Positions 1 through 7,382 of a stretch of 32,025 bases of DNA are shown one piece after another. The DNA is from an uncultured Caulobacteraceae bacterium (lineage in GTDB: Bacteria > Pseudomonadota > Alphaproteobacteria > Caulobacterales > Caulobacteraceae). The notes under the pieces are model-generated. The model made no database searches and had not been told where the DNA came from. It saw nothing but the letters and a program-made list of their open reading frames with translations. Position 1 is the first letter of the stretch. Each line of letters opens with the position of its first letter. The stretch spans positions 1 to 32,025 of the forward strand of contig CALAEG010000236.1 of assembly GCA_937890965.1 (NCBI GenBank), in the 5' to 3' direction. A program made the position numbers and the translations under genes.

Positions 1-592
1 CATGCGTTCGCCAGCCGTGTTTCGCCTCCAGCACCTCGATCCAGGCGCGACGAACAAGATTGCTAAGGATGGCGTGAGCGGGGTGGTCCGGCCACACCAG
101 GAGGCCCTTCGCCTGGGTAGCATCGCGGATCAGCGCGTCAATGTGCACTTGTTCGGCCTCGAGCCGGGCCATGAACTCGTCCGGTTCCTCGTTCTTCGGC
201 TTCTGGCCGCAGGCGCCGGTCAGGGTGCATTCGCGAAGAAATTCGGGCCACCCGGGCATGATGGGTCGCACCAGCACGAACTGCGCCCGGCGGCTGCGCT
301 CCGTCCGTTTCCAGTCGGCGACCAGCCGCGTCAGGAACTCGATGTTCAGATCAGCGGCGCCAGGTTCTTTCGCGTCGCGGATCGCCTCGAATTGAGCCTG
401 CGCCTGCTGAAAGAGTCGCTCGACCTTCGCCGACGCCTCAAGGCACCGAACACGGGCTGCAGCCTCGTCTTTTGTGTCGAGATGCTCGCGCCAGACCGTC
501 CCACGGTCGGGGAAGAATGACCGCAGATGTGCGGGAATTCCCCTCCGAAATCGGTAGCCGCCGGTCTTCGTTATTTTCTCTAATCCACTCAT
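1..592 (-). CDS. Tyrosine-recombinase/phage-type integrase N-terminal region (DUF6538-like), truncated by left window edge
   Basis: Open minus-strand frame from ATG at 592 to the window edge with no stop: [67 protein letters not shown]... This matches the usual N-terminus of DUF6538 integrases (YxxRRxIPxxLR...L.T.d...A). It lies directly downstream of tRNA-Arg. Not in the ORF track because the frame is open at the edge. Confidence 0.72.
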   Translation of the reverse strand, partial: MSGLEKITKTGGYRFRRGIPAHLRSFFPDRGTVWREHLDTKDEAAARVRCLEASAKVERLFQQAQAQFEAIRDAKEPGAADLNIEFLTRLVADWKRTERSRRAQFVLVRPIMPGWPEFLRECTLTGACGQKPKNEEPDEFMARLEAEQVHIDALIRDATQAKGLLVWPDHPAHAILSNLVRRAWIEVLEAKHGWRTH

Positions 593-689
593 GCGCCAAC
601 CCACTTTGCACACCCATTTTGCACCGCAAAGGGCTCAGAACTGCTTGTTTGCTCTGAACTTCTTGAAACCGCACGGGTTTTAGAAGCGG

Positions 690-766
690 TGGCGCGCCCG
701 ACAGGATTCGAACCTGTGACCTCTGCCTTCGGAGGGCAACGCTCTATCCAGCTGAGCTACGGGCGC
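690..766 (-). tRNA. tRNA-Arg (anticodon CCG)
   Basis: Reverse complement GCGCCCGTAGCTCAGCTGGATAGAGCGTTGCCCTCCGAAGGCAGAGGTCACAGGTTCGAATCCTGTCGGGCGCGCCA folds as a cloverleaf. Acceptor GCGCCCG/CGGGCGC, anticodon loop CTCCGAA, T-loop TTCGAAT, encoded CCA. Confidence 0.97.
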
Positions 767-833
767 ATGGGCGGGCGGGCCGCCAAGGGAGGCGATACCT
801 AGCCGAAAGGGCCGGGGCGCGCAAACGGCGGTG

Positions 834-1796
834 TCAGGCGGGGACGGGGGCCGCAGGCGTCGGGGCGCCATAGGTCAGGGCCATGAAGACGTCTTCCAGG
901 TCGGGGTTCTCGGTGGCCAGGTCCTTGTTGGTCACCCCGGCGTTGCGTACGGCGGTCAGCACCTGTTCGACGCCCGCCTCGCCGCTCTTGAAGGTGATGG
1001 CCAGTTCGCCGCCGGCGCGGATGCGGCCCTCGAAACGGCCGAGGTCGGGAACCGCATTCAGCGGCTCCTGCGGGGTGATCACCACGGTGCGGGTGTCGAT
1101 GCGGCGCAAAAGCTGGCTGGTCGGCTCGCAGGCCACCACCTCGCCGCGGTTGATGATGGCGATGGTGTCGCAGAGCTCCTCGGCCTCCTGCAGATAGTGG
1201 GTGGTCAGCACGATGGTGACGCCCAGCTTGTTTAAGCCCACAACATAGGCCCAGAGCTGACGGCGCAGCTCGACATCGACGCCGGCGGTGGGCTCGTCCA
1301 GGATCAGCACCGGCGGGTTGTGCACCATGGCCTTGGCCACCATCAGCCGCCGCTTCATGCCGCCGGAGAGCTGGCGCACATAGGCCTCGGCCTGTTCGCC
1401 AAGGCCGACGGCGGCGAGCAGCTCGTCCGTCCGCCGTTCGCGCCTGGGCACACCGTAGAGGCCGGCCTGCACCTCCAGCGATTCGCGCGGGGTGAAGAAG
1501 ACGTCGGCGGCGATCTCCTGGGCCACCACGCCGATGCAGGCGCGGGCGTCGCGCGGCCGCTGGTCGATGTCGCGGCCCCAGATCTGCACCGTGCCGGCGC
1601 TCTTGCGCACCAGGCCTGCCAGGATGTTGATGAAGGTGGACTTGCCGGCGCCGTTGGGGCCCAGCAGGCCGAAGATCGAGCCGCGCGGAATCTGCAGGTC
1701 GATGCCGTTCAGGGCGAGCTTCGCCGGGGTGGTCTTGGTCTTCGCATAGGTCTTGACCAGACCGCGCGCTTCGATGGCGAACTCGGGAAGTTCCAT
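834..1796 (-). CDS. ABC-2 type transporter ATP-binding protein
   Basis: MELPEFAIEARGLVKTYAKTK...; Walker A GPNGAGKST, signature LSGGMKRRL, Walker B VLILDEPTAGVD. Start placed at ATG 1796 rather than the longer track ORF. Confidence 0.9.
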   Translation of the reverse strand: MELPEFAIEARGLVKTYAKTKTTPAKLALNGIDLQIPRGSIFGLLGPNGAGKSTFINILAGLVRKSAGTVQIWGRDIDQRPRDARACIGVVAQEIAADVFFTPRESLEVQAGLYGVPRRERRTDELLAAVGLGEQAEAYVRQLSGGMKRRLMVAKAMVHNPPVLILDEPTAGVDVELRRQLWAYVVGLNKLGVTIVLTTHYLQEAEELCDTIAIINRGEVVACEPTSQLLRRIDTRTVVITPQEPLNAVPDLGRFEGRIRAGGELAITFKSGEAGVEQVLTAVRNAGVTNKDLATENPDLEDVFMALTYGAPTPAAPVPA

Positions 1797-1899
1797 GCGG
1801 AGGGTAGAGCTTTCTCGTTGAATTGACGCTGCCGGGCGCGCCGCATAGGTATGCGCGAGCGACCGCATTGCCAAGCGGTGCGCGGGAGCCGCCGCTGCG

Positions 1900-2148
1900 A
1901 TGAACCCCGACACCACAGCCAAGGAACTGAAGATCGAGCCGCCCGAGGTGATCATGGTGCGCACGCGCCGGGTCGCCTGCGACGGCGTCGGCGGCGCGCT
2001 CGGCCATCCGCGCGTCTATCTGGAGATGGGCGAGGAGCCCTTCGTCGAATGCAGCTATTGCGACCGCCGCTTCGTCCTGACCGACAAGCCGCTCGACGAG
2101 GACGAGCGCCTGGCCCCCGGCGCCTATGAGGGCTCGGCCGGGCATTAG
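1900..2148 (+). CDS. zinc-finger domain-containing protein (zf-CHCC / NDUFS6-like)
   Basis: 82 aa, VACDGVGGALGHPRVYLEMGEEPFVECSYCDRRFVL with the C...GHPRVYL...CxYC pattern. Confidence 0.88.
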   Translation: MNPDTTAKELKIEPPEVIMVRTRRVACDGVGGALGHPRVYLEMGEEPFVECSYCDRRFVLTDKPLDEDERLAPGAYEGSAGH

Positions 2149-2186
2149 AAGGTCCTATTCAATTTAGTTCGGCGCCTCAGCCGTTT

Positions 2187-2347
2187 CCTTCTCCCCTCGC
2201 GGGAGAAGGCGCCCCCGCGAAGGCGGGGGCGGATGAGGGGCCGCGCCGGCGCTTACGAGAGGGCTCCCGCGAAATCGTGGAGGGCTCAGCGCGGCCCCTC
2301 ATCCGACCGGTCTCCGACCGGCCACCTTCTCCCGCGAGGGGAGAAGG
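2187..2347. repeat. Long inverted-repeat intergenic element (REP/MITE-like), copy 1
   Basis: Terminal arms CCTTCTCCCCTCGCGGGAGAAGG (2187-2209) and CCTTCTCCCGCGAGGGGAGAAGG (2325-2347) are perfect reverse complements. Inner arms GGATGAGGGGCCGCGC / GCGCGGCCCCTCATCC are also complementary. Confidence 0.88.
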
Positions 2348-2399
2348 GTCACGAGGGGCGACGCTCGATTCAGCTCGATCCTAAGGAAGCCTCCGGCCC

Positions 2400-3533
2400 C
2401 TATTCCGAGACCAGGTCGTTCATGTGCTCGACCGCCTCGCCGAATTCGAGCTTGAAGTCCTGGACCACCTGGCCGGCGGAGCGGACCGAATCGATCAGGC
2501 CGACGCCCTGGCCGACGAAATAGGTGACCATCTCGCGGGCCTTGTCGTTGCCGGCGGCGGCCGACCGCTCGACCGAACGCAGGGCGTTCTCGCTGACCAG
2601 GCTCATCAGCGGCATGGGCAGGGCACCGGGGCTGTCGGGGCTGCGTTCCCAGGCCTCGGTCCAGGCCGAGCGCAACTGGCGGGCGGGCTTGCCGGTGCGG
2701 CTGCGTACGCGCACCGCGTCGCGCGACGAGGCCTCGATCATCTTCTGGCGGAAGATCTCGCTGGTCTCGCTCTCGACCGTGGCCAGCCAGACCGATCCGG
2801 TCCAGACCCCGGCCGCGCCCATGGCCATGCAGGCGGCCATCTGCCGGCCGTTCATAATCCCGCCGGCGGCTAGCACCGGCACGTCGCGGATCGGCTTGAT
2901 GGCGGCCAGCACCTCGGGCACCAGCACCATGGTGGTGACCTCGCCGCAGTGGCCGCCGGCCTCCGTGCCCTGCACCACCAGGATGTCGACGCCGGCATTG
3001 ACCTGGCGGATGGCGTGCTCCTTGGCGCCGACCAGGGCCGCCACCGGCACGCCGTGCTTCTTGCCCATGGCGATCATCGCCGGCGGTGGCACGCCAAGCG
3101 CATTGGCGATCAGCTTGATCGGATGTTCGAACGCCGCCTCCAGCACCCGCAGCGCCGTCTCCGGATCGAAGGGTTGCGGCCGGTCGTCGGGCACCTCCTG
3201 CACGGCCAGCTGCACGCCGGCCTTTTCCAGGAGGTCGGCGGCGAACTGGCGGTGTTCCTGTGGCACCCGCGATTGCAGGCTGTTGTAGGTGACGCCGACC
3301 TCGCCGGCCGTGGCCATGTTTTCGGGCACCAGCACGTCCAGCCCGTAGGGCTTGCCGTCGACGTGCTCATCGATCCACTTCAGCTCGCGATGGATGCTCT
3401 CCGGCGAATGGCCGGTGGCGCCCAGGACGCCGAATCCGCCGGCGCGGCTGACCGCGGCGACCACGTCGCGACAATGGCTGAAGGCGAAGAGCGGAAACTC
3501 GATTCCCAGCAGGTCGCAGATTGGTGACTTCAT
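2400..3533 (-). CDS. Nitronate monooxygenase family (2-nitropropane dioxygenase-like) flavoprotein
   Basis: MKSPICDLLGIEFPLFAFSHCRDVVAAVSRAGGFGVLGATGH...; GTEAGGHCGEV and PVLAAGGIMNGRQMAACMAMGAAGVWTGSVWL are typical of the FMN TIM-barrel family. Confidence 0.88.
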   Translation of the reverse strand: MKSPICDLLGIEFPLFAFSHCRDVVAAVSRAGGFGVLGATGHSPESIHRELKWIDEHVDGKPYGLDVLVPENMATAGEVGVTYNSLQSRVPQEHRQFAADLLEKAGVQLAVQEVPDDRPQPFDPETALRVLEAAFEHPIKLIANALGVPPPAMIAMGKKHGVPVAALVGAKEHAIRQVNAGVDILVVQGTEAGGHCGEVTTMVLVPEVLAAIKPIRDVPVLAAGGIMNGRQMAACMAMGAAGVWTGSVWLATVESETSEIFRQKMIEASSRDAVRVRSRTGKPARQLRSAWTEAWERSPDSPGALPMPLMSLVSENALRSVERSAAAGNDKAREMVTYFVGQGVGLIDSVRSAGQVVQDFKLEFGEAVEHMNDLVSE

Positions 3534-3591
3534 GGCGTTTCCTCCGCGGGCTCAGTCGTACGCCATGGCGACGCCGCCAGGGAAGAAATGG

Positions 3592-3698
3592 CCACGAAAA
3601 ACACGAAAAACACGAACAGCCGCGCCTGACTCAAAGCCGAGCCGCCAAAGGCGCGCTCTCGCGCGCTCACCTTTTCGTGCTTTTCGTGTTTTTCGTGG
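3592..3698. repeat. Inverted repeat of tandem CACGAAAAA units
   Basis: CCACGAAAAACACGAAAAACACGAA (3592-3616) against TTCGTGCTTTTCGTGTTTTTCGTGG (3674-3698), 24/25 complementary, separated by a 57-bp GC-rich spacer. Confidence 0.88.
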
Positions 3699-3718
3699 TT
3701 CATCTTCCCGAGCGAGCC

Positions 3719-4396
3719 TCAGACGCCGACGCTCATCGACAGGACCCGGCTGATCGCGGTCAGGTTGCGGCCGGACTCCGCCGCCCAGGCGTTGAACGCC
3801 GCCTGCACCGCCTTCATGTCGCGCTTGCCGCTGGCCGGGCGGGCCAGCACGCCTTCGCGGATCAGCGCGGCTGTCACGTCCCGCGAGGTGATGAACGAGG
3901 GCTTGCCCAGGGAGCGCAGGAACCGCATGGCGCTCTCGCCGCCCAACCGCGAGGCGCGGGTCTTCAAGAGCTCGAGCAGGCCGGCATAGTCGTCGTCCGG
4001 CCAGTCGGCCAAGGCCTTGGCGGCGCTGCCGTGCTCGGCCGCCAAATCCAGCAGGAAGCGGGCATTGGCCTGCACCGACAGGATCTTCTGCGCGTTGCGC
4101 ACGATGCGCACGTCCTTGAGCAGGGCGTCGAAGGTCTCCTCGCTCATGGCCGCGCAGGCGCGTGGATCGAAGCGGTTGAAGGCGGCTTCGAAGCCCGACC
4201 ATTTGTTTTCGATCACCTTCCAGGAGAAGCCGGCCTGAAACACCCGCTCGGTCATCATGGCCAGGATGCGGTCGTCCGGCGTGGCGGCGATCTGGTCGTG
4301 CGTCTTCGGTGCGTGCTCGGCGATCAGGGCTTCGAGCGCGTCCGGGCCGCCCTTGCGCGCGGCGGCGATGGCGTAGATCGCGTCGAACCGGCCCAT
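3719..4396 (-). CDS. DNA-3-methyladenine glycosylase I (Tag)-family protein
   Basis: 225 aa; FQAGFSWKVIENKWSGFEAAFNRFDP...VRIVRNAQKILSVQANARFLLDL resembles the Adenine_glyco family. Confidence 0.72.
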   Translation of the reverse strand: MGRFDAIYAIAAARKGGPDALEALIAEHAPKTHDQIAATPDDRILAMMTERVFQAGFSWKVIENKWSGFEAAFNRFDPRACAAMSEETFDALLKDVRIVRNAQKILSVQANARFLLDLAAEHGSAAKALADWPDDDYAGLLELLKTRASRLGGESAMRFLRSLGKPSFITSRDVTAALIREGVLARPASGKRDMKAVQAAFNAWAAESGRNLTAISRVLSMSVGV

Positions 4397-4399
4397 CGC

Positions 4400-4768
4400 T
4401 CAGCCGCCGCCCTTTTCGCGCATCGAGGTTTCGTCCCAGAGGTGCAGCCGGTAGCCGTCGGGATCGAGCAGGACGGCGCCATAGCCCCAGAACACCTTCA
4501 TCGGCGGATGCACGAATTCTGTGCCAGCCGCGGCGAGTTCGGCATGCCTGGCCTCGACATCGTCGACCTGAACGGTGAAGCCGAGGACGGGGTTTGAGAT
4601 CACCTCGCCGTTTTCCAGGAAGACGGTCAGGTCGGTCTCGTCGACCATGGCGACGGCCGAACGGTCCGGCATTTCGAACTCGACCTTGAAGCCGAGCACG
4701 TCGCGCCACCAATCGCGCGAACGCCGCCAGTCGCTGACCGGCAAGGACATGTGATCGAGCCGGATCAT
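4400..4768 (-). CDS. VOC family (glyoxalase/bleomycin resistance-like) protein
   Basis: MIRLDHMSLPVSDWRRSRDWWRDVLGFKVEFEMPD...VFWGYGAVLLDPDGYRLHLWDE. Start at ATG 4768. Confidence 0.88.
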   Translation of the reverse strand: MIRLDHMSLPVSDWRRSRDWWRDVLGFKVEFEMPDRSAVAMVDETDLTVFLENGEVISNPVLGFTVQVDDVEARHAELAAAGTEFVHPPMKVFWGYGAVLLDPDGYRLHLWDETSMREKGGG

Positions 4769-4898
4769 GAGGGGCGTCTCCAACCGATCTCTTCTGACCA
4801 GTCTGCGCACGGCGCCGGCGCCGTCAAGTTTTGGCAGAAGCCGGGGATCGGGGGCCTTCGGGCCGCGCGCGATAAAAGCGCTTGTGCTCGGTGATATA

Positions 4899-4910
4899 GT
4901 TGACTACAAC
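4899..4910. promoter_or_regulatory. Putative GntR/YtrA-type operator GTTGACTACAAC
   Basis: GTTG-N4-CAAC inverted half-sites (overlapping TAGT-N2-ACTA) immediately 5' of the GntR gene start at 4920. Confidence 0.4.
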
Positions 4911-4919
4911 ACCGCTACG

Positions 4920-5306
4920 ATGGATCACGAATGGAACGACAGCCAGCCGATCTACCGCCAGCTTCGCGATCTGGTGGTGACCATGATGCTCGACGGTCTG
5001 CTCAAGGAAGGCGACCCGCTGCCGTCCGTGCGCAATGTCGCCGCGGAGTACCGGGTCAATCCGCTGACGGTGCTCAAATCCTATCAGGCGCTGGTCGATG
5101 ACGGCCTGGTCGAGAAGCGGAGGGGCCTTGGCATGTTCATGACGACCGGCGCGCGAAATCGGCTGCTCGAGGATGAGCGGCGGAAGTTCCTCAAGGAACA
5201 ATGGCCGCAAATCCAGGCGACCATTCAGCGGCTCGGCCTGACACCCCAGGATCTGCTGACCGCCAGCGGCGGCGGATCGCCGCCCCCAACCGCTGAGGAG
5301 CCTTAA
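4920..5306 (+). CDS. GntR family transcriptional regulator (YtrA subfamily-like)
   Basis: MDHEWNDSQPIYRQLRDLVVTMMLDGLLKEGDPLPSVRNVAAEYRVNPLTVLKSYQALVDDGLVEKRRGLGMFM; wHTH with a short C-terminus and a downstream ABC operon. Confidence 0.9.
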   Translation: MDHEWNDSQPIYRQLRDLVVTMMLDGLLKEGDPLPSVRNVAAEYRVNPLTVLKSYQALVDDGLVEKRRGLGMFMTTGARNRLLEDERRKFLKEQWPQIQATIQRLGLTPQDLLTASGGGSPPPTAEEP

Positions 5307-5309
5307 ACC

Positions 5310-6179
5310 ATGGCCTGCATTGAAGCCCGCGGCCTTCGCAAGGCCTATGGCGCGACCGTCGCGCTGGATGGCATCGACCTGCGCGTCGAGACCGGCCGCA
5401 TCCTCGGCCTGATCGGCCCCAACGGCGCCGGCAAGACCACCGCGTTGAATGCGATTCTCGGCCTTACCGACTACCAGGGCGAACTCAAGGTGCTCGGACG
5501 CGATCCCTGGCGCGAGCGCGACGACCTGATGGCCGATGTCTGCTTCATCGCCGATGTCGCGGTGCTGCCGCGCTGGATCAGGGTCGATCAGGCGCTCGAC
5601 TATGTCGCCGGCGTGCATCCGAGGTTCGATCGCGCCAAGGCCGAGAGCCTGCTCGCAAAGACCACCATCAAACGCACCAGTCGCGTGCGGGAACTGTCGA
5701 AGGGCATGGTCACCCAGCTGCACCTGGCCCTGATCATGACCATCGACGCCAAGCTCTTGGTGCTGGACGAGCCGACGCTGGGCCTCGACATCCTCTATCG
5801 CAAGTCGTTCTACGACTCGCTTCTGAACGACTATTTCGACCACAGCCGCACCATCATCGTGACGACGCACCAGGTCGAAGAGGTCCAGCACATCCTGACC
5901 GACCTGATGTTCCTGAACCGCGGCCGCATCGTGCTGGACTGCAGCATGGAAGCGTTCGAGCAGCGCTACACCGAGGTGATGACGCCGCCGGAACACGCCG
6001 CCGAGGCGCGGACGCTCGGGCCGATCCAGGAGCGCCAGGTGTTCGGTCGCAGCCTTTTCCTCTTCGACGGCGCCGACCGCGCCCGGCTCGCCGCCCTTGG
6101 CGAGGTGAGGACCCCCAGCATCGCCGACCTGTTCGTCGCCGTGATCGGCGCCGACCAGGCGCAGAAGGCCGCAGCATGA
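5310..6179 (+). CDS. ABC transporter ATP-binding protein (YtrB-like)
   Basis: Walker A GPNGAGKTT, LSKGMVTQLHLAL, LVLDEPTLGLD, TTHQVEEV. 4 bp after the GntR gene. Confidence 0.92.
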   Translation: MACIEARGLRKAYGATVALDGIDLRVETGRILGLIGPNGAGKTTALNAILGLTDYQGELKVLGRDPWRERDDLMADVCFIADVAVLPRWIRVDQALDYVAGVHPRFDRAKAESLLAKTTIKRTSRVRELSKGMVTQLHLALIMTIDAKLLVLDEPTLGLDILYRKSFYDSLLNDYFDHSRTIIVTTHQVEEVQHILTDLMFLNRGRIVLDCSMEAFEQRYTEVMTPPEHAAEARTLGPIQERQVFGRSLFLFDGADRARLAALGEVRTPSIADLFVAVIGADQAQKAAA

Positions 6180-7108
6180 GCCCGTTAGACGCTATCTCCG
6201 ATCCCATCGCCCCGTCCGAAGCGGCCGCGCTCCGGCCCCGGTCCAGGACCCGACCCCTCTATTGGTCGGTGCGGCGGGAACTCTGGGAGAACCGCTCGAT
6301 CTACATCGCGCCGACGGCGGTCGGCGCGGTGGTGCTGCTCGGCGTGCTGGTCGGGTCGATCAACCTGCACCGCGCGGCGCATCTGGTCACGACGCTGGAC
6401 GCGTCCAAGCGCGCGATCGCGATCGCCGCTCCGTTCGAGGGCGCGGCGGCGATCATCCTGCTCGCGTCGTTCATCGTCGCCTTCTTCTACTGCCTGGGCG
6501 CACTGCAGGGCGAACGCCGGGACCGCTCGATCCTGTTCTGGAAGTCGCTTCCGGTCTCGGACCTGACCACGGTGCTGGCCAAGGCCGCCCTTCCTCTCGT
6601 CGTCCTGCCGGCCGTCACCTTCCTGGTCATCGTCGTGACCCAGTTGATCATCCTGGCGGCCAGCCTGGCGATCCTGCCCTCGATCGGTTTGCCGGCGACC
6701 GCGCTGTGGACCCAATTTCCCATACTCAACAGCTGGCTGGACCTGGCCTACATCCTGATCTGCCTGGCGCTCTGGCATGCGCCGATCTGGGGCTGGCTGA
6801 TGCTGGTCTCGGGCTGGGCGCGTCGCGCGACATTCCTATGGGCGGTCGGACCGCCGCTGGCGATCGCGATCTTCGAGCGGCTGGCGTTCGGCACCGCTCA
6901 TGTGGACGCCTTGCTGCGCTACCGCCTGACCGGCGCGCTGAGCGAAGCCTTCGCGGGCGGGACCGACGGCAAGGGCGTGTCGATCAACGCCGGCCATATC
7001 GATCCGATCAGGTTCCTTTCAAGTCCGGGCCTGTGGCTCGGCCTCATCGTGGCCGCGGCCCTGTTCGCCGCGGTGGTGTGGCAACGCCGCTACCGCACGC
7101 CGATCTGA
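6176..7108 (+). CDS. ABC-2 type transporter permease-like membrane protein
   Basis: 310 aa with several hydrophobic segments; overlaps the ATPase stop by 4 bp (ATGA). Confidence 0.82.
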   Translation: MSPLDAISDPIAPSEAAALRPRSRTRPLYWSVRRELWENRSIYIAPTAVGAVVLLGVLVGSINLHRAAHLVTTLDASKRAIAIAAPFEGAAAIILLASFIVAFFYCLGALQGERRDRSILFWKSLPVSDLTTVLAKAALPLVVLPAVTFLVIVVTQLIILAASLAILPSIGLPATALWTQFPILNSWLDLAYILICLALWHAPIWGWLMLVSGWARRATFLWAVGPPLAIAIFERLAFGTAHVDALLRYRLTGALSEAFAGGTDGKGVSINAGHIDPIRFLSSPGLWLGLIVAAALFAAVVWQRRYRTPI

Positions 7109-7133
7109 CCGGCCGCGAGAGGGGGAGCGCGCC

Positions 7134-7337
7134 ATGATTCTGTGGCTTTACCTGCTGATGCTGGCCGCGCAGTTCGGCCTGTGGGTGCTTCTGCTGGCCA
7201 ACCCCGCGGTCAGGTCCGCCACGCTTCCCGCCGACGCCGTCGTCAGCCGCATCCTGGTGGCCATGATGCTGGTCGGCCTTGTCCTGTCGGTCTTGGGCCC
7301 CGGCTTCCTGGGCGCTCGAGGATCATGGTTCGGATGA
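7134..7337 (+). CDS. small membrane protein, unknown function
   Basis: 67 aa MILWLYLLMLAAQFGLWVLLLANPAV...ILVAMMLVGLVLSVLGPGFL, two hydrophobic segments, same strand as the ABC operon. Confidence 0.6.
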   Translation: MILWLYLLMLAAQFGLWVLLLANPAVRSATLPADAVVSRILVAMMLVGLVLSVLGPGFLGARGSWFG

Positions 7338-7382
7338 GCGGCAAGGGCTGACCTCGGGCGCGGAAGCGCCTATCTTTCGCCG

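Noticed and set aside
2-520. 172-aa plus-strand ORF in the track
   Set aside because: Antisense to the integrase frame; the minus-strand translation carries recognisable family features, this one does not.
799-2145. 448-aa minus-strand ORF overlapping the ABC ATPase
   Set aside because: Arg/Pro/Gly-rich out-of-frame translation typical of high-GC shadow ORFs; the true ATPase is in another frame.
4824-5996. 390-aa antisense ORF across the GntR/ABC genes
   Set aside because: Shadow ORF of the recognised GntR and ATPase genes, without family motifs.
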